From Actinobacteria bacterium IMCC25003 (GTDB taxonomy: Bacteria; Actinomycetota; Actinomycetes; Nanopelagicales; Nanopelagicaceae), in the NCBI GenBank assembly GCA_002284855.1, contig CP015603.1, positions 496,001 to 560,000 of the forward strand: 64,000 nucleotides of DNA, written 5' to 3'. The notes beneath the pieces were generated by a model. The model was given only the letters and a program-made list of their open reading frames with translations, was not told the origin of the DNA and made no database searches. Positions 1 through 10,782 of the stretch are shown here, piece by piece. The position numbers and the translations under genes are program-made. Numbering within the stretch: position 1 is the first letter of the stretch; each line of letters starts with the position of its first letter.

Positions 1-1467
1 TCTATCTACGGCTTCCGCGGCGCAACAATTCGCAATATCTTGCAATTCGAAGTCGATTACCCCAACGCCGCAACAGTTCTCCTCGAACAGAATTATCGTT
101 CAACTCAAAATATTCTCAACGCAGCTAACGCTGTCATAACCAAGAATGAATCGCGTAAAGAGAAGAACCTCTGGTCCGATGCGGGCTCTGGTGCACCGCT
201 TGTTGGTTATGTCGCTGAATCCGAATATGACGAAGCTGAATTTATTAAATCTGAAATCCGCTCACTGCAAGATATGGGCTACTCCAATCCAGGCGATACT
301 GCGGTCTTCTATCGCACTAATGCCCAGTCACGTATCTTTGAAGAAATCTTTATGCGCGCTGCTATTCCTTATAAAGTCGTTGGCGGCCTTCGATTCTACG
401 AACGTAAAGAGGTCAAGGATTTACTCGCCTATCTCCGCGTTTTGGCCAACCCCGATGATGAAGTCTCTATCCGACGCATCATCAACTTGCCGAAGCGCGG
501 CATCGGCGATCGTGCGCTAGAAGAAGTAGAAATCTTCGCCCAAGCACAAGGCATCTCATTCTGGAACGCACTTTTACGAGTATCTGAAGCAACCTCTGTT
601 CCCAACAAAGCGGCGCAGTCGATTGCGACCTTTACCTCTATGTTGGTTGCGCTTCAAACTCTCGTTGAAGCAAAGACAAAGCCATCAGTCATCATTGAAG
701 CGGTACTCGAACAATCTGGTCTGCTGACCGAGCTCGAAGCCAGCAAAGATCCACAAGATGAAGTCCGCGTAGAAAACCTTAAGGAACTCGTCTCTGCATC
801 GATGGAATATGAAGAACGCCCCTTCGAAGAACTCGGCGAAGATGAAGAGATTTCACTCTCTGGCTTCCTCGAAAAGGTTTCGTTGGTTGCAGATGCCGAT
901 GAGATTCCAGATGGTGAAGACCACGGGGGAGTCGTTACTTTGATGACACTTCATACTGCAAAGGGACTCGAGTTCCCCACAGTATTTCTCACCGGTATGG
1001 AAGATGGAATCTTTCCTCATGCTCGAACACTCGATGATCCCAAAGAGATCGAAGAAGAACGTCGCCTTGCCTATGTTGGTTTAACGCGCGCCGAAAAACG
1101 TCTCTACATTTCGCGCGCTGAATATCGTTTAACTTTTGGAACACCAAAGTACAACCCAGGCTCTCGCTTCCTCGATGAAATCCCATCCGAACTCATCGAG
1201 TGGAAAAATGAAGGTCGCAGCACATTCACAACATCATCTGCAGTTCGTAAATCTCGACTTCCATCTGGTCCACCACCGCGCGCCACCGGTAAGAAATCAA
1301 CAGCCATGGTTCTCGAAGTTGGGCAGCGTGTGTCACATGACACATTCGGTTTAGGAACCGTTGTAGCCCTTGCCGGCGAAGGAGATAAGTCTGAGGCGAC
1401 CATCAACTTCGGCCAGTACGGCGATAAGCGCCTGCTACTGCGCTATGCCCCTGTAACAGCACTCTAA
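1..1467 (+). CDS. pcrA: ATP-dependent DNA helicase PcrA/UvrD, C-terminal part (5' truncated by window)
   Basis: The reading frame is open from base 1, so this is the C-terminal 488 codons of an SF1 3'-5' helicase used in repair and replication-fork processing. The fragment starts at the YGFRGA motif and contains late helicase motifs: TLHTAKGLEF near fragment residue 316 (motif V) and VGLTRAEK near 359 (motif VI). The last ~50 residues (GQRVSHDTFGLGTV) match the Tudor-like C-terminal domain of PcrA, which contacts RNA polymerase in studied relatives. The N-terminal Walker A lies outside the window. sucC follows after 51 bp. PcrA is favoured over UvrD because of this C-terminal domain. Confidence 0.93.
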   Translation, partial: SIYGFRGATIRNILQFEVDYPNAATVLLEQNYRSTQNILNAANAVITKNESRKEKNLWSDAGSGAPLVGYVAESEYDEAEFIKSEIRSLQDMGYSNPGDTAVFYRTNAQSRIFEEIFMRAAIPYKVVGGLRFYERKEVKDLLAYLRVLANPDDEVSIRRIINLPKRGIGDRALEEVEIFAQAQGISFWNALLRVSEATSVPNKAAQSIATFTSMLVALQTLVEAKTKPSVIIEAVLEQSGLLTELEASKDPQDEVRVENLKELVSASMEYEERPFEELGEDEEISLSGFLEKVSLVADADEIPDGEDHGGVVTLMTLHTAKGLEFPTVFLTGMEDGIFPHARTLDDPKEIEEERRLAYVGLTRAEKRLYISRAEYRLTFGTPKYNPGSRFLDEIPSELIEWKNEGRSTFTTSSAVRKSRLPSGPPPRATGKKSTAMVLEVGQRVSHDTFGLGTVVALAGEGDKSEATINFGQYGDKRLLLRYAPVTAL

Positions 1468-1476
1468 ATAAGCACT

Positions 1477-1482
1477 TAGGAT
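1477..1482 (+). promoter_or_regulatory. possible -10 hexamer of the sucCD promoter
   Basis: TAGGAT lies in the 51-bp gap after pcrA, about 36 nt before the GTG start of sucC, which would give a ~30-nt leader holding the AAGGAG ribosome binding site at 1508-1513. No convincing -35 is seen, so this is tentative. Confidence 0.35.
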
Positions 1483-1518
1483 TGGGCTCTATTCGCCCCT
1501 CACTCTTAAGGAGCCTAC

Positions 1519-2685
1519 GTGGATCTCTACGAATACCAAGCCCGCGATCTTTTTGAAAAGCACACTGTCCCTGTTCTTCAGGGCGCTGTTGCAACTACCC
1601 CCGAGCAGGCACGTGATGCTGCTGCAAAGATGGGTAGCAAGGTCGTCGTTAAGGCGCAGGTAAAAGTTGGTGGCCGTGGAAAGGCAGGCGGAGTAAAGCT
1701 TGCAGTAGATCCAGCAGATACATTTGAAAAGGCCAGCGCCATTCTCGGAATGGATATTAAGGGCCACACAGTTCACAAAGTGATGATTGCCCAAGCAGCA
1801 CCTATCGTTGATGAGTATTACGTTTCGATTCTTCTCGATCGCTCAAACCGCACATTCCTTGTTATGGCATCGGTTGCCGGCGGAATGGATATCGAAGAAG
1901 TTGCACGCACTGCACCAGAAAAGCTTGCCAAGGTTCCTGTAAATGCAGTTGATGGAATCTCACTTGCCAAGGCGAAAGAGATTGTTGCTCAGGCACAGTT
2001 CCCTGCAGATGTGGCAGATCAAGTTGCCGATGTATTGGTCAAGCTCTGGGAAACCTTCCAATCTGAAGATGCAACTCTTGTTGAAGTAAACCCACTCGTA
2101 AAGACTGAAGATGGTCGCGTCGTCGCACTTGATGGCAAGGTCACTCTCGATGACAACGCTGATTTCCGTCAGCCAGATCACGAAGCTCTCGTCGACCATG
2201 CAACAGCAAATGCACTGGAAGCTGCTGCAAAAGAAAAGGGCCTTAACTACGTCAAGCTCGATAACGGTCAGGTCGGAATCATCGGTAACGGTGCCGGCCT
2301 TGTGATGTCGACTCTCGATGTCGTTGCCTACGCTGGCGAAAAGTTCGGTGGCATGCGCCCTGCGAACTTCCTCGATATTGGTGGCGGTGCTTCAGCACAA
2401 GTGATGGCTGATGGGCTCTCCATCATTCTCGGCGATCCCGATGTAAAGAGCGTATTTGTTAACGTTTTCGGTGGAATCACAGCGTGTGATGCTGTCGCAA
2501 ATGGCATTGTGCAGGCGCTTGAACTCCTTGGGCCAAAGGCAACTAAGCCAATTGTGGTTCGCCTTGATGGAAATAACGTCCTCGAAGGACGCGCAATTCT
2601 TAACGCTGCAAACCACCCATTGGTTGAGCAAGCTGAAACTATGGATGGAGCAGCATCACGCGCTGCAGAATTGGCGGCGAAGTAA
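1519..2685 (+). CDS. sucC: succinyl-CoA synthetase (ADP-forming) beta subunit
   Basis: Catalyses, with SucD, the reversible conversion of succinyl-CoA plus ADP and phosphate to succinate, ATP and CoA in the TCA cycle (cytosol). The protein is 388 aa, the usual length. The N-terminal ATP-grasp region begins [15 protein letters not shown] and the C-terminal ligase domain has [12 protein letters not shown] (about 257-268) and [10 protein letters not shown]. The start is GTG, chosen because AAGGAG lies 5 nt upstream of it. Its stop shares one base with the sucD ATG, so the two subunits are translationally coupled. mdh and icd are close downstream, making this a TCA-rich stretch. Confidence 0.97.
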   Translation: MDLYEYQARDLFEKHTVPVLQGAVATTPEQARDAAAKMGSKVVVKAQVKVGGRGKAGGVKLAVDPADTFEKASAILGMDIKGHTVHKVMIAQAAPIVDEYYVSILLDRSNRTFLVMASVAGGMDIEEVARTAPEKLAKVPVNAVDGISLAKAKEIVAQAQFPADVADQVADVLVKLWETFQSEDATLVEVNPLVKTEDGRVVALDGKVTLDDNADFRQPDHEALVDHATANALEAAAKEKGLNYVKLDNGQVGIIGNGAGLVMSTLDVVAYAGEKFGGMRPANFLDIGGGASAQVMADGLSIILGDPDVKSVFVNVFGGITACDAVANGIVQALELLGPKATKPIVVRLDGNNVLEGRAILNAANHPLVEQAETMDGAASRAAELAAK

Positions 2686-3566
2686 TGTCTATCTTTATCA
2701 ACGCATCAAGCAAGGTAATCGTTCAGGGCATGACAGGTTCTGAAGGAACCAAGCACACCCGTCGTATGTTGGCATCAGGCACCAAAGTTGTCGGTGGAGT
2801 AACACCAGGCAAGGGTGGTCAGGTTGTCGATATCGACGGAACTTCACTTCCAGTCTTTAACACAGTCGCTGAAGCAATGACTGCAACAGGTGCCAACGTC
2901 TCTGTCGTCTTCGTTCCTCCTAAATTTGCCAAGGCTGCTGCGATCGATGCTATCGATGCCACAATGCCACTCGTCGTTGTCATCACTGAAGGAATTCCTG
3001 TACATGACTCTGCATACTTCTATGCATATTCATTACAAAAGGGAACAACACAGATTGTCGGACCTAACTGCCCTGGACTTATAAGCCCAGAGCAATCAAA
3101 TGTCGGCATCATTCCTGCAGATATCACCAAGCGCGGACCAATCGGACTTGTCTCGAAATCAGGAACACTTACTTATCAAATGATGTACGAACTCCGCGAT
3201 ATCGGATTCTCAACAGCAGTAGGAATCGGTGGAGACCCAGTTATCGGAACAACTCACATCGACTGTCTTCGTGCATTCCAAGATGATCCTGAGACAACAG
3301 CAATCGTCATGATTGGTGAAATCGGCGGAGATGCTGAAGAACGTGCAGCTGCATTTATCGCTGAATATGTCACAAAGCCAGTTGTTGGCTACGTAGCAGG
3401 ATTTACAGCTCCTGAAGGCAAGACCATGGGCCACGCAGGCGCCATTGTCTCTGGCTCATCAGGCACAGCGCAGGCTAAGAAAGATGCACTTGAAGCAGCT
3501 GGCGTAAAGGTCGGACAGACACCAAGCGAAACTGCGCAGTTGATGCGCGACATCCTAGGTCGTTAA
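2685..3566 (+). CDS. sucD: succinyl-CoA synthetase alpha subunit
   Basis: Partner of SucC; binds CoA and carries the phospho-histidine intermediate. 293 aa, normal length. An N-terminal CoA-binding Rossmann domain ([14 protein letters not shown], ~8-21) is followed by the ligase domain with the active-site histidine in [15 protein letters not shown] (His near 250). ATG overlaps the sucC stop by one base. The downstream membrane protein, purN and purH follow in the order I recall for many actinobacteria. Confidence 0.97.
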   Translation: MSIFINASSKVIVQGMTGSEGTKHTRRMLASGTKVVGGVTPGKGGQVVDIDGTSLPVFNTVAEAMTATGANVSVVFVPPKFAKAAAIDAIDATMPLVVVITEGIPVHDSAYFYAYSLQKGTTQIVGPNCPGLISPEQSNVGIIPADITKRGPIGLVSKSGTLTYQMMYELRDIGFSTAVGIGGDPVIGTTHIDCLRAFQDDPETTAIVMIGEIGGDAEERAAAFIAEYVTKPVVGYVAGFTAPEGKTMGHAGAIVSGSSGTAQAKKDALEAAGVKVGQTPSETAQLMRDILGR

Positions 3567-3573
3567 TTCTCCG

Positions 3574-4647
3574 ATGCAACGTGTCCTCTCGGTCTCGTTG
3601 TCTCATGTAATACGTAGCGCCGCTTTTCTTCTCCTCCCATTTTCATTTATCGCACTGATTGCCTGGGCAACTGCAGGAAGTGCGAGCGGAAGTACAACTG
3701 ATCCGATCCGTGGCGCTGTTTGGATCTGGTTAGGTGCCCACCACATTCCATTTCAGTTGGCGTTGCCACCTACCGGAATTGCTGGGTATCTCACCTATCT
3801 ACCTATCGGGGGAGTAGTTCTTCCCTTTATTGCAATTCGATCAGCCTTTAATCGCGCAATTGATCGCTTGCAAGGAGATTTCCACGATATCAATGGCGTT
3901 CGCATTATCTTCTCAACTCTCTATGCACTTCTCGTTACTGCGCTCTCATTCTTAAGTAAATCAACGGCTATTTCTCCTCAGTGGTATCTCGCTCCCGTGA
4001 TTGCATTTCTGATTGCCCTGATTGCAACGCTGACAGCTGGCCACAAAGTTTCGCCATCCCGACCTGTTCGAATTGCAATTCGTATATGGGCACTTTGCAT
4101 AGGTGCATCACTTATTCTCGTGATGATTTTTATCTTCGCCAACTTTGGTCAGGTGAAGAACATCACGACATCACTCCAACCAGGATTCTTTGGCGGGTTC
4201 TTGCTTCTCTTCCTCAACGCTCTTTACTTACCTAATGCAGCAATCGGCCTGGCATCATATTTCTCTGGAACTGGTTTAGCGGTTGGAGCAGGAACACTTG
4301 TTTCACCACTGTGGTACCACCTGGGACAAATTCCAGCGTTGCCTCTACTTGGAATTCTTCCCACAGGTAAGCAACCAATTGCCTTGATTGCGATACTCGC
4401 ATTTATCGGACTTGGGGTTCTCCTTGCGCGATGGGCTCTTGTCTATGGAATTCAAGCGCTAATCCAAAGCTACATATTTACAGTGGTGGGCGCTGTTCTC
4501 TTGGGTTATCTAGCCAGTGGCTCTCTCATCACAGCCGAGATGGGGGCAATGGGTGTCTCAATCTGGAAGTTCGCGCTCTCTATCGCAGTGGAAATTGGAA
4601 TCGGTGCGGTAGTTACAACCTTATTGATGAATCGCAGTAATCGATGA
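3574..4647 (+). CDS. DUF6350-type polytopic membrane protein
   Basis: 357 aa, very hydrophobic, with about eight to ten predicted membrane segments and short charged loops (for example RSAFNRAIDRLQGD near 90). I see no catalytic motif. Position between sucD and purN is the classic place for the actinobacterial DUF6350 family, whose function I do not know to be established. It begins 7 nt after sucD and its TGA overlaps the purN ATG (ATGA), so it belongs to the sucCD-purNH transcription unit. The family assignment rests on context and hydrophobic pattern. Confidence 0.75.
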   Translation: MQRVLSVSLSHVIRSAAFLLLPFSFIALIAWATAGSASGSTTDPIRGAVWIWLGAHHIPFQLALPPTGIAGYLTYLPIGGVVLPFIAIRSAFNRAIDRLQGDFHDINGVRIIFSTLYALLVTALSFLSKSTAISPQWYLAPVIAFLIALIATLTAGHKVSPSRPVRIAIRIWALCIGASLILVMIFIFANFGQVKNITTSLQPGFFGGFLLLFLNALYLPNAAIGLASYFSGTGLAVGAGTLVSPLWYHLGQIPALPLLGILPTGKQPIALIAILAFIGLGVLLARWALVYGIQALIQSYIFTVVGAVLLGYLASGSLITAEMGAMGVSIWKFALSIAVEIGIGAVVTTLLMNRSNR

Positions 4648-5204
4648 AGCGCATCGTCATCTTGGCATCTGGAAGCGGAACTCTTGCGCAAGCTATTTTC
4701 GATGCGCACCTTGATGCAGATATCGTTGCTGTGATTTCAGATAAGGAAGATGCAGCCGTTCTTGAGCGCGCTCACAAGGCACGAATTGAGACCTTCACAA
4801 TTCCTATGTTGCCCGATCGCACCGAGTGGGATCGCGAACTAGAAACCCTCATCGCCGCTCTCAAGCCAGATCTCGTCGTCAGTGCCGGGTTTATGCGAAT
4901 CCTTTCTGAGCGAATTACCAATAAATTTAAGATCATCAATAGCCACCCTGCGCTTCTGCCGCTCTTTCCTGGAGCGCATGCCGTCCGCGATGCTCTTGCA
5001 GCTGGTGTCAGCGATACTGGCACCACAATTCACTGGGTCGATGCCGGCGTCGATACCGGAAAGGTTATTGCGCAGGAACGCGTAGAAATTCTTCCGGGCG
5101 ATACTAAAGAGTCACTTCATGAACGTATTAAGATTGTCGAACGAGGTCTCATAGTTGCGACCATTGCAGAACTCTTACCAACCCTGGAGAAGAACAATGG
5201 CTAA
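4644..5204 (+). CDS. purN: phosphoribosylglycinamide formyltransferase
   Basis: Transfers the formyl group of 10-formyl-THF to GAR, the third step of de novo purine synthesis. 186 aa, normal size. The GSGTLAQAI loop (10-18) binds the ribose phosphate. Catalytic residues of the GART family are visible as Asn99 and His101 in NSHPALLP and Asp137 in [12 protein letters not shown] overlap with the membrane protein upstream; purH begins inside its last codons. With purH and folD it forms a one-carbon/purine unit. Confidence 0.96.
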   Translation: MKRIVILASGSGTLAQAIFDAHLDADIVAVISDKEDAAVLERAHKARIETFTIPMLPDRTEWDRELETLIAALKPDLVVSAGFMRILSERITNKFKIINSHPALLPLFPGAHAVRDALAAGVSDTGTTIHWVDAGVDTGKVIAQERVEILPGDTKESLHERIKIVERGLIVATIAELLPTLEKNNG

Positions 5205-6744
5205 TCGCAAACCTGTCCGTCGCGCACTCGTCAGCGTCTACGATAAAGACCGACTTCTCGAACTAGGACAGTGCCTCTCCGATGCAGGCGTAGAAATTCT
5301 CTCAACCGGATCTACAGCAAAGACTCTCCAAGATGCGGGCTTTGCAGTAACCGAAGTCAGTAGCTACACAGGTTTCCCAGAAATCATGGGCGGGCGAGTG
5401 AAGACTCTGCACCCAAAGATTCACTCAGGAATTTTGGCGGATCAAAATAATCCCGATCACCTCAAGGCGATTGCGGAACTTGATATCGCTCCCTTTGATC
5501 TTGTGGTCATCAACCTCTACCCATTCTTAAAAACCCTTATGTCTGGCGCCTCTTTTGAAGAGTGCATCGAACAGATCGATATCGGCGGACCTTCCATGCT
5601 TCGCGGTGCAGCAAAGAATCACGGCTCAGTTGCAGTCGTCTGCAATGAAGATCAATACGACCATGTCATCGAATCCATCAAAGCTGGCGGATTTACCGAT
5701 GAAGAACGTAAGCGTTTAGCCCTCGAAGTTTTCCGCACTACCGCTGAATACGATCTCACTATCGCAAGTTGGTTGGGTTCAACCATCAGCATGCAGATGG
5801 AAGATATGGATTGGCTCGGTCTGATTTGGAAGCGCGAGAACACTTTGCGATATGGCGAGAACCCACATCAGAAGGCTGCCATCTATCGCGGGGGCCCTCC
5901 TGGAATCGTCAACGCTGTGCAGTCACATGGCAAAGAGATGTCCTTTAACAATTACACCGATGCAGATGCAGCATGGCGTACCGCCCTCGATCACTCTGAA
6001 CCATGCGTTGCCATCATTAAGCACGCTAATCCCTGTGGAGTTGCAGTAGGCATAGATATCGCTGATGCATATGCAAAGGCACATGCCTGCGATCCCGTTT
6101 CAGCATTTGGTGGCGTTGTCGCAGCGAATCGTAAGGTCACGGTTGCAATGGCCGAACCACTTTCACAGATCTTCACTGAAGTCATCATCGCTCCTGAATA
6201 CGAACCAGAAGCACTTGAAATTTTGATGAAGAAGCCATCGATTCGAATTCTGACCAGCCCATTCACATTTATCTCACCACTCGAACTTCGCCCAGTATCT
6301 GGCGGAGTACTTGTGCAGCAGACAGATCTCATTAATGCAGAAGGTGATGATCCAAAGAATTGGAAGCAGGTAACAGGTGCGCCAGTTTCTGCAGATGTTC
6401 TTAAAGACCTTGTCTTTGCCTGGCGCTCGGTTCGTGCTGTAAAGAGCAATGCCATCTTGCTCGCTAAGGATGGTGCAGCAGTGGGAATTGGAATGGGTCA
6501 GGTCAATCGCGTTGATTCAGCGAAATTGGCAGTAGATCGTGCCGGTAATCGCGTTGCAGGAAGTGTTGCAGCATCTGATGCATTCTTCCCATTTGCTGAT
6601 GGCCTGGAAATCCTCACTTCAGCAGGCGTTACCGCGGTTGTTCAGCCTGGCGGAAGCGTCCGCGATGAAGAAGTTATTGCTGCAGCTACTAAGGCAGGCG
6701 TGGCGATGTTCTTTACCGGCACTCGTCATTTCTCACACGCTTAG
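5197..6744 (+). CDS. purH: bifunctional AICAR transformylase / IMP cyclohydrolase
   Basis: Performs the last two steps of IMP synthesis. 515 aa from ATG 5197, chosen because GGAGAAG stands just upstream and the protein then begins [17 protein letters not shown], typical of the family; an in-frame upstream start at 5155 lies inside purN. The N-terminal MGS-like cyclohydrolase domain has STGSTAKTL and [10 protein letters not shown]; the C-terminal transformylase domain has KHANPCGVA near residue 275. It overlaps purN by 8 nt and is followed 21 bp later by folD, which supplies its folate cofactor. Confidence 0.97.
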   Translation: MANRKPVRRALVSVYDKDRLLELGQCLSDAGVEILSTGSTAKTLQDAGFAVTEVSSYTGFPEIMGGRVKTLHPKIHSGILADQNNPDHLKAIAELDIAPFDLVVINLYPFLKTLMSGASFEECIEQIDIGGPSMLRGAAKNHGSVAVVCNEDQYDHVIESIKAGGFTDEERKRLALEVFRTTAEYDLTIASWLGSTISMQMEDMDWLGLIWKRENTLRYGENPHQKAAIYRGGPPGIVNAVQSHGKEMSFNNYTDADAAWRTALDHSEPCVAIIKHANPCGVAVGIDIADAYAKAHACDPVSAFGGVVAANRKVTVAMAEPLSQIFTEVIIAPEYEPEALEILMKKPSIRILTSPFTFISPLELRPVSGGVLVQQTDLINAEGDDPKNWKQVTGAPVSADVLKDLVFAWRSVRAVKSNAILLAKDGAAVGIGMGQVNRVDSAKLAVDRAGNRVAGSVAASDAFFPFADGLEILTSAGVTAVVQPGGSVRDEEVIAAATKAGVAMFFTGTRHFSHA

Positions 6745-6753
6745 CGCAGAGAA

Positions 6754-6759
6754 TAGGAT
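6754..6759 (+). promoter_or_regulatory. -10 element of a predicted leaderless folD promoter
   Basis: TAGGAT is separated from the folD ATG by exactly 6 nt (TCCCAC). No Shine-Dalgarno sequence precedes the ATG, so initiation at or next to the A of ATG is likely. Confidence 0.5.
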
Positions 6760-6765
6760 TCCCAC

Positions 6766-7608
6766 ATGAGCGCACAGATACTTGATGGAAAAGCACTAGC
6801 TGCCTCAATCAAGAAGGATCTCGCTGCTCGCACTGTGGCACTCAAGGCAAAGGGAATTACGCCAGGGCTAGGCACCGTTCTTGTTGGCGATGATCCTGGT
6901 TCACATTCTTATGTGGGTGGCAAGCACCGCGACTGCCAAGAAGTTGGCATCAACTCAATTCGCGTCGATCTGCCAGCAAGTGCAACACAGGCCGATGTCC
7001 TTGCTGCAATTAAAGATCTCAATGCAGCGAAAGAGTGCACCGGATACATCGTGCAACTACCACTCCCTAAGGGCATTGATACTCAAGTAATTCTTGAAGC
7101 CATTGATCCCGATAAAGATGCAGATGGATTGCACCCAATGAATTTAGGTCGCCTTGTCGCTGGATATGACGCACCACTTCCTTGCACTCCGCGCGGAATT
7201 GTCGAATTAATTAACCATTACAAGATTCCACTCGCGGGCGCGGAAGTAGTTGTCATCGGACGTGGCCTCACCGTAGGTCGTCCTCTTGGATTACTCATGA
7301 CGCGCAAGCAAGAGAATGCGACAGTGACGCTGACTCACACCGGAACAAAAGATTTAGTTGCACATACCAAGCGCGCAGATATCGTCGTTGCCGCAATCGG
7401 TCAGGCACATTTCCTAAAGGCCGAGATGATCAAACCAGGCGCAGCAGTTCTTGATGTTGGAATTTCGCGTACAGAGGCAGGGCTGCTCGGCGATGTTGAT
7501 CCCGGTGTTATGAACGTTGCATCTTTTGTTGCACCGATGCCAGGTGGCGTTGGACCAATGACCCGCGCCATGCTTTTGATGAATGTGGTTGATGCATGCG
7601 AGAGATAA
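6766..7608 (+). CDS. folD: methylenetetrahydrofolate dehydrogenase / cyclohydrolase
   Basis: Interconverts 5,10-methylene-THF and 10-formyl-THF, feeding PurN and PurH. 280 aa. The catalytic lysine of the family is Lys53 in [10 protein letters not shown], the PLPKGID motif lies at ~98, and the C-terminal [12 protein letters not shown] signature at ~257. It probably has its own leaderless promoter. Its 3' end overlaps the DUF3017 gene by 13 nt. Confidence 0.96.
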   Translation: MSAQILDGKALAASIKKDLAARTVALKAKGITPGLGTVLVGDDPGSHSYVGGKHRDCQEVGINSIRVDLPASATQADVLAAIKDLNAAKECTGYIVQLPLPKGIDTQVILEAIDPDKDADGLHPMNLGRLVAGYDAPLPCTPRGIVELINHYKIPLAGAEVVVIGRGLTVGRPLGLLMTRKQENATVTLTHTGTKDLVAHTKRADIVVAAIGQAHFLKAEMIKPGAAVLDVGISRTEAGLLGDVDPGVMNVASFVAPMPGGVGPMTRAMLLMNVVDACER

Positions 7609-7823
7609 CTACTCTTCAACTTCGCGCGGCATACACCGCAATTTCACTCGGCGTTCTTCTCGGTATTACAGGATTTGTCCGCACAGGTGCCCTCCTGATT
7701 TCAGCGGGCACTGGTGTGATTTCGCTTTCGCAGTGGAATAAGCGCAGAATTGAGCGCTACCTCCCGCTTGCAATCGCGATCGTCCTCTTTGGTCTGGCTA
7801 TCGCCCTTCCGAAGGGGTTGTAG
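7596..7823 (+). CDS. DUF3017-type small membrane protein
   Basis: 75 aa with two or three hydrophobic segments (about 10-28, 30-45 and 55-72) and a basic loop NKRRIERY between them. Actinobacteria commonly have a DUF3017 protein directly after folD, which is the main basis for the name. The ATG lies inside the last codons of folD (13-nt overlap), so expression is probably coupled. I know of no established function. Confidence 0.7.
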   Translation: MREITTLQLRAAYTAISLGVLLGITGFVRTGALLISAGTGVISLSQWNKRRIERYLPLAIAIVLFGLAIALPKGL

Positions 7824-7862
7824 AGTTCTCTCGACGTCAAGATATATATAAAGGATACGTAT

Positions 7863-8813
7863 ATGGCAAAGAAAGTCACCGTTGTAGGTGCAGGTTTCTA
7901 TGGTTCAACAACAGCTCTTCGTCTGGCTGAATACAACATCTTTGATGAAGTTGTTCTCACAGATATCGTCGAAGGAAAGCCTGAAGGCTTAGCTCTTGAT
8001 ATGAATCAATCACGTTCCATCGAAGGATTCGAAACCAAGATCACCGGTGCAACAACGACTGCCGAAGGTGCTGGATACGAGAAGACAGCTAACTCTGATG
8101 TCGTCGTTATTACAGCAGGTCTTCCACGTAAGCCAGGTATGAGCCGTATGGATTTGATCGGCGTCAACGCAGGCATCGTCCGCGGCGTTGCAGAAAATAT
8201 TGCCAGGCATTCTCCTAACGCAGTCATCATCGTGGTCTCCAACCCACTCGATGAGATGACAGCGCTGGCGCAGATTGCCACTAACTTTCCAAAGAATCGA
8301 GTGATGGGTCAGGCAGGAATGCTCGACACTGCACGCTTTACCAACTTCGTTGCAGAAAAGTTGGGCGTGGAAGTCGGAACAGTAAAGACGCTCACACTTG
8401 GTTCACACGGTGACACCATGGTTCCAGTCCCAAGTCGTTGCACAGTGGGCGGCGTTCCACTTTCAGATAAGTTGTCACAAGCTGACATTGACGAGCTCGT
8501 TGATCGCACACGTAATGGTGGCGCAGAAGTCGTCGCACTTCTGAAGACAGGTTCTGCTTATTACGCACCATCAGCTGCCGCAGCTCGCATGGCAAAGGCA
8601 GTTATCGAAGATTCAGGCGCAGTCATGCCAGTGTGTGCATGGGTCGATGGCGAATACGGAATCTCAGGTGTCTACCTCGGCGTCGAAGCTGAAATCGGTA
8701 AGTCCGGCGTACGCAAGGTTGTTGAAACAAAGTTAACTGATGCAGAAGTTGCTTCACTCAAAGAAGCTGCAGAAGCGGTTCGCACCAAGCAAGCAGATGT
8801 AAAGGATATGTAG
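7863..8813 (+). CDS. mdh: malate dehydrogenase (LDH-like type)
   Basis: Oxidises malate to oxaloacetate with NAD in the TCA cycle. 316 aa. The Rossmann loop is GAGFYGS (9-15); Asp34 at the end of strand 2 indicates NAD rather than NADP. The substrate loop [10 protein letters not shown] (Arg89, Arg95) has the arginine that marks malate rather than lactate specificity, and the catalytic His182 is in GSHGDTM. AAGGA stands 7 nt before ATG. icd starts 3 nt after its stop, giving an mdh-icd operon. Confidence 0.93.
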   Translation: MAKKVTVVGAGFYGSTTALRLAEYNIFDEVVLTDIVEGKPEGLALDMNQSRSIEGFETKITGATTTAEGAGYEKTANSDVVVITAGLPRKPGMSRMDLIGVNAGIVRGVAENIARHSPNAVIIVVSNPLDEMTALAQIATNFPKNRVMGQAGMLDTARFTNFVAEKLGVEVGTVKTLTLGSHGDTMVPVPSRCTVGGVPLSDKLSQADIDELVDRTRNGGAEVVALLKTGSAYYAPSAAAARMAKAVIEDSGAVMPVCAWVDGEYGISGVYLGVEAEIGKSGVRKVVETKLTDAEVASLKEAAEAVRTKQADVKDM

Positions 8814-8815
8814 CC

Positions 8816-10030
8816 ATGGCAAAGATCAAAGTAGAAGGAACAGTTGTAGAGCTCGACGGCGATGAAATGACTCGCATTATGTGGCAGTTCATCAAAGATA
8901 AGTTGATCCTGCCTTACCTCGACGTCAACCTCGAGTACTACGACCTCGGTATGGAACACCGCGATGCCACCGATGATCAAGTCACTATCGATTCAGCTAA
9001 GGCAATCCAGAAGCATGGCGTTGGTATCAAGTGCGCAACTATTACTCCTGATGAAGCTCGCGTTGCAGAGTTCGGACTCAAGAAGATGTGGAAGTCTCCT
9101 AACGGAACCATCCGCAACATTCTTGGCGGCGTAATTTTCCGCGAACCAATCATCATTTCTAACGTTCCACGTTTAGTTCCACACTGGACTAAGCCAATCG
9201 TTATCGGTCGTCATGCATTTGGCGATCAGTACCGCGCAACAGATTTCAAGGTTCCAGGCCCAGGAAAGCTCACCCTTTCTTACGTTCCTGAAGATGGCTC
9301 AGCCCCACAAGAATTCCAAGTCTTTGACTTTAAATCTTCAGGTGTAGCAATGGCGATGTATAACGTCGATGATTCCATTCGCGACTTTGCTCGTGCTTCA
9401 TTGAACTACGGACTTCTTCGCAAGTTCCCTGTCTACCTCTCAACAAAGAACACCATCCTTAAGGCATATGACGGTCGCTTTAAAGATATCTTTGAAGAGA
9501 TCTACCAGGCAGAATTTAAAGCGCAGTTCGATGCAGCAGGCATCTGGTACGAACACCGCCTCATCGATGACATGGTTGCTATGTCACTTCGTATGGAGGG
9601 TGGCTATGTCTGGGCATGTAAGAACTACGACGGAGACGTTCAGTCAGATACCGTCGCACAGGGTTATGGCTCACTTGGCTTGATGACATCTGTCTTAATG
9701 ACACCAGATGGAAAGGTCTGCGAATCAGAGGCTGCTCACGGAACAGTGACACGTCACTACCGCGATCACCAGGCTGGCAAAGAGACTTCAACCAACCCAA
9801 TCGCATCTATCTTCGCGTGGACACAGGGCCTTGCACACCGTGCCAAGCTTGATAACAATGCAGAACTTGCAAAGTTCTCTAAGACTCTTGAGCAGGTTTG
9901 TATCCAGACTGTCGAAGAAGGAAAGATGACTAAAGATCTCGCCCTTCTTATCTCTAAGGATGCGCCATATCAAACGACTCAGCAGTTCCTCGACTCAATC
10001 GATGAGAACCTCAAGAAAGCGATGGCGTAA
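8816..10030 (+). CDS. icd: isocitrate dehydrogenase, NADP-dependent homodimeric type
   Basis: Oxidative decarboxylation of isocitrate to 2-oxoglutarate with NADPH production. 404 aa, the length of the short homodimeric (eukaryote-like, type II) enzymes rather than the 740-aa monomeric form found in several other actinobacteria. Recognisable segments are [12 protein letters not shown] near the N-terminus, [12 protein letters not shown] around 95 (substrate binding) and [12 protein letters not shown] around 304 (cofactor binding). Directly downstream of mdh. Confidence 0.95.
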   Translation: MAKIKVEGTVVELDGDEMTRIMWQFIKDKLILPYLDVNLEYYDLGMEHRDATDDQVTIDSAKAIQKHGVGIKCATITPDEARVAEFGLKKMWKSPNGTIRNILGGVIFREPIIISNVPRLVPHWTKPIVIGRHAFGDQYRATDFKVPGPGKLTLSYVPEDGSAPQEFQVFDFKSSGVAMAMYNVDDSIRDFARASLNYGLLRKFPVYLSTKNTILKAYDGRFKDIFEEIYQAEFKAQFDAAGIWYEHRLIDDMVAMSLRMEGGYVWACKNYDGDVQSDTVAQGYGSLGLMTSVLMTPDGKVCESEAAHGTVTRHYRDHQAGKETSTNPIASIFAWTQGLAHRAKLDNNAELAKFSKTLEQVCIQTVEEGKMTKDLALLISKDAPYQTTQQFLDSIDENLKKAMA

Positions 10031-10051
10031 AGCTTCGGCTTCACGATAGCT

Positions 10052-10738
10052 ATGGACCAGAGCGCTGGTGCGATCGCACTTGTAGGTTCTGGTGAATATT
10101 CAGTACAGATGCAGGAGCTGGAAACGCAGCTCCTGCATCGTGCTATTTCTCGAGGAAAACGAAATACCTTTGTTCAAATCCCAACCGCCTCTTCACATGA
10201 AGGTGAGGCCAGTCGCGCCAAGTGGAGGCGCTTAGGACAAGAACAATCTGATCGCATCGGAAGTGACTGCATTTATCTTCCCATTCATGAACGCGAAGAT
10301 GCCTTCAATCCAGAATTTGTTGATGCCATAAAAGGCGCAGGGCTGATTTATTTCTCTGGGGGAGACCCACATCGAGTTGCTGAGATCTTCAACGGATCGC
10401 CACTGTGGAATGAAATCGTCGCAGAGTGGAAGACCGGAACCTCATTAGCCGGATGTTCAGCAGGAGCTATGGCTTTTGGTGGAAGCATTATGGGGATTCG
10501 AAAGTCTCGACATTCAGAGGGACTCGGGCTCTTAACAGGCCTTGAGGTGATTCCCCATTACGACAAGATGCTGGGCTGGTTACCTGATCGCGTGGCAAGT
10601 TTTATTGCCAACTCCGTTTCCAACGCAACCCTTCTCGGAATCGATGAGAATACAGCGCTGGTTTATACCGATGCCTGGCGCAAATTTGGCCGCGGTAATG
10701 TGCATGTTCTTCGTGGAGCGTTAGAAATCAAAGAATAA
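10052..10738 (+). CDS. peptidase S51 / cyanophycinase-like hydrolase
   Basis: 228 aa, similar in size to dipeptidase E (PepE). The nucleophile elbow is GCSAGA with Ser136, and GGDPHRV at ~103-109 lines the active site in this family. Known relatives cleave Asp-X dipeptides or cyanophycin; the substrate here cannot be read from sequence. It follows icd after 21 bp and is closed by a strong bidirectional terminator. No signal peptide, so cytosolic. Confidence 0.78.
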   Translation: MDQSAGAIALVGSGEYSVQMQELETQLLHRAISRGKRNTFVQIPTASSHEGEASRAKWRRLGQEQSDRIGSDCIYLPIHEREDAFNPEFVDAIKGAGLIYFSGGDPHRVAEIFNGSPLWNEIVAEWKTGTSLAGCSAGAMAFGGSIMGIRKSRHSEGLGLLTGLEVIPHYDKMLGWLPDRVASFIANSVSNATLLGIDENTALVYTDAWRKFGRGNVHVLRGALEIKE

Positions 10739-10772
10739 AAAACCCGCCGTAGCGAACTACGACGGGTTTTTT
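10737..10772. terminator. bidirectional intrinsic terminator
   Basis: AAAAAACCCGCCGTAG, loop CGAA, then CTACGACGGGTTTTTT: a 16-bp stem with one G-T pair and A/T runs on both sides. It lies between convergent genes and can stop transcription from both directions. One of only two clear intrinsic terminators in the window. Confidence 0.92.
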
Positions 10773-10782
10773 AAGGATCTAA

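Noticed and set aside
1484-1498. GGGC...GCCC hairpin after pcrA as terminator
   Set aside because: A 4-bp stem without a T-run; too weak to support.
7843-7852. TATATA run before mdh as a -10 element
   Set aside because: Initiation 7 nt downstream would remove the AAGGA ribosome site that clearly serves mdh, so the run is more likely just AT-rich spacer.
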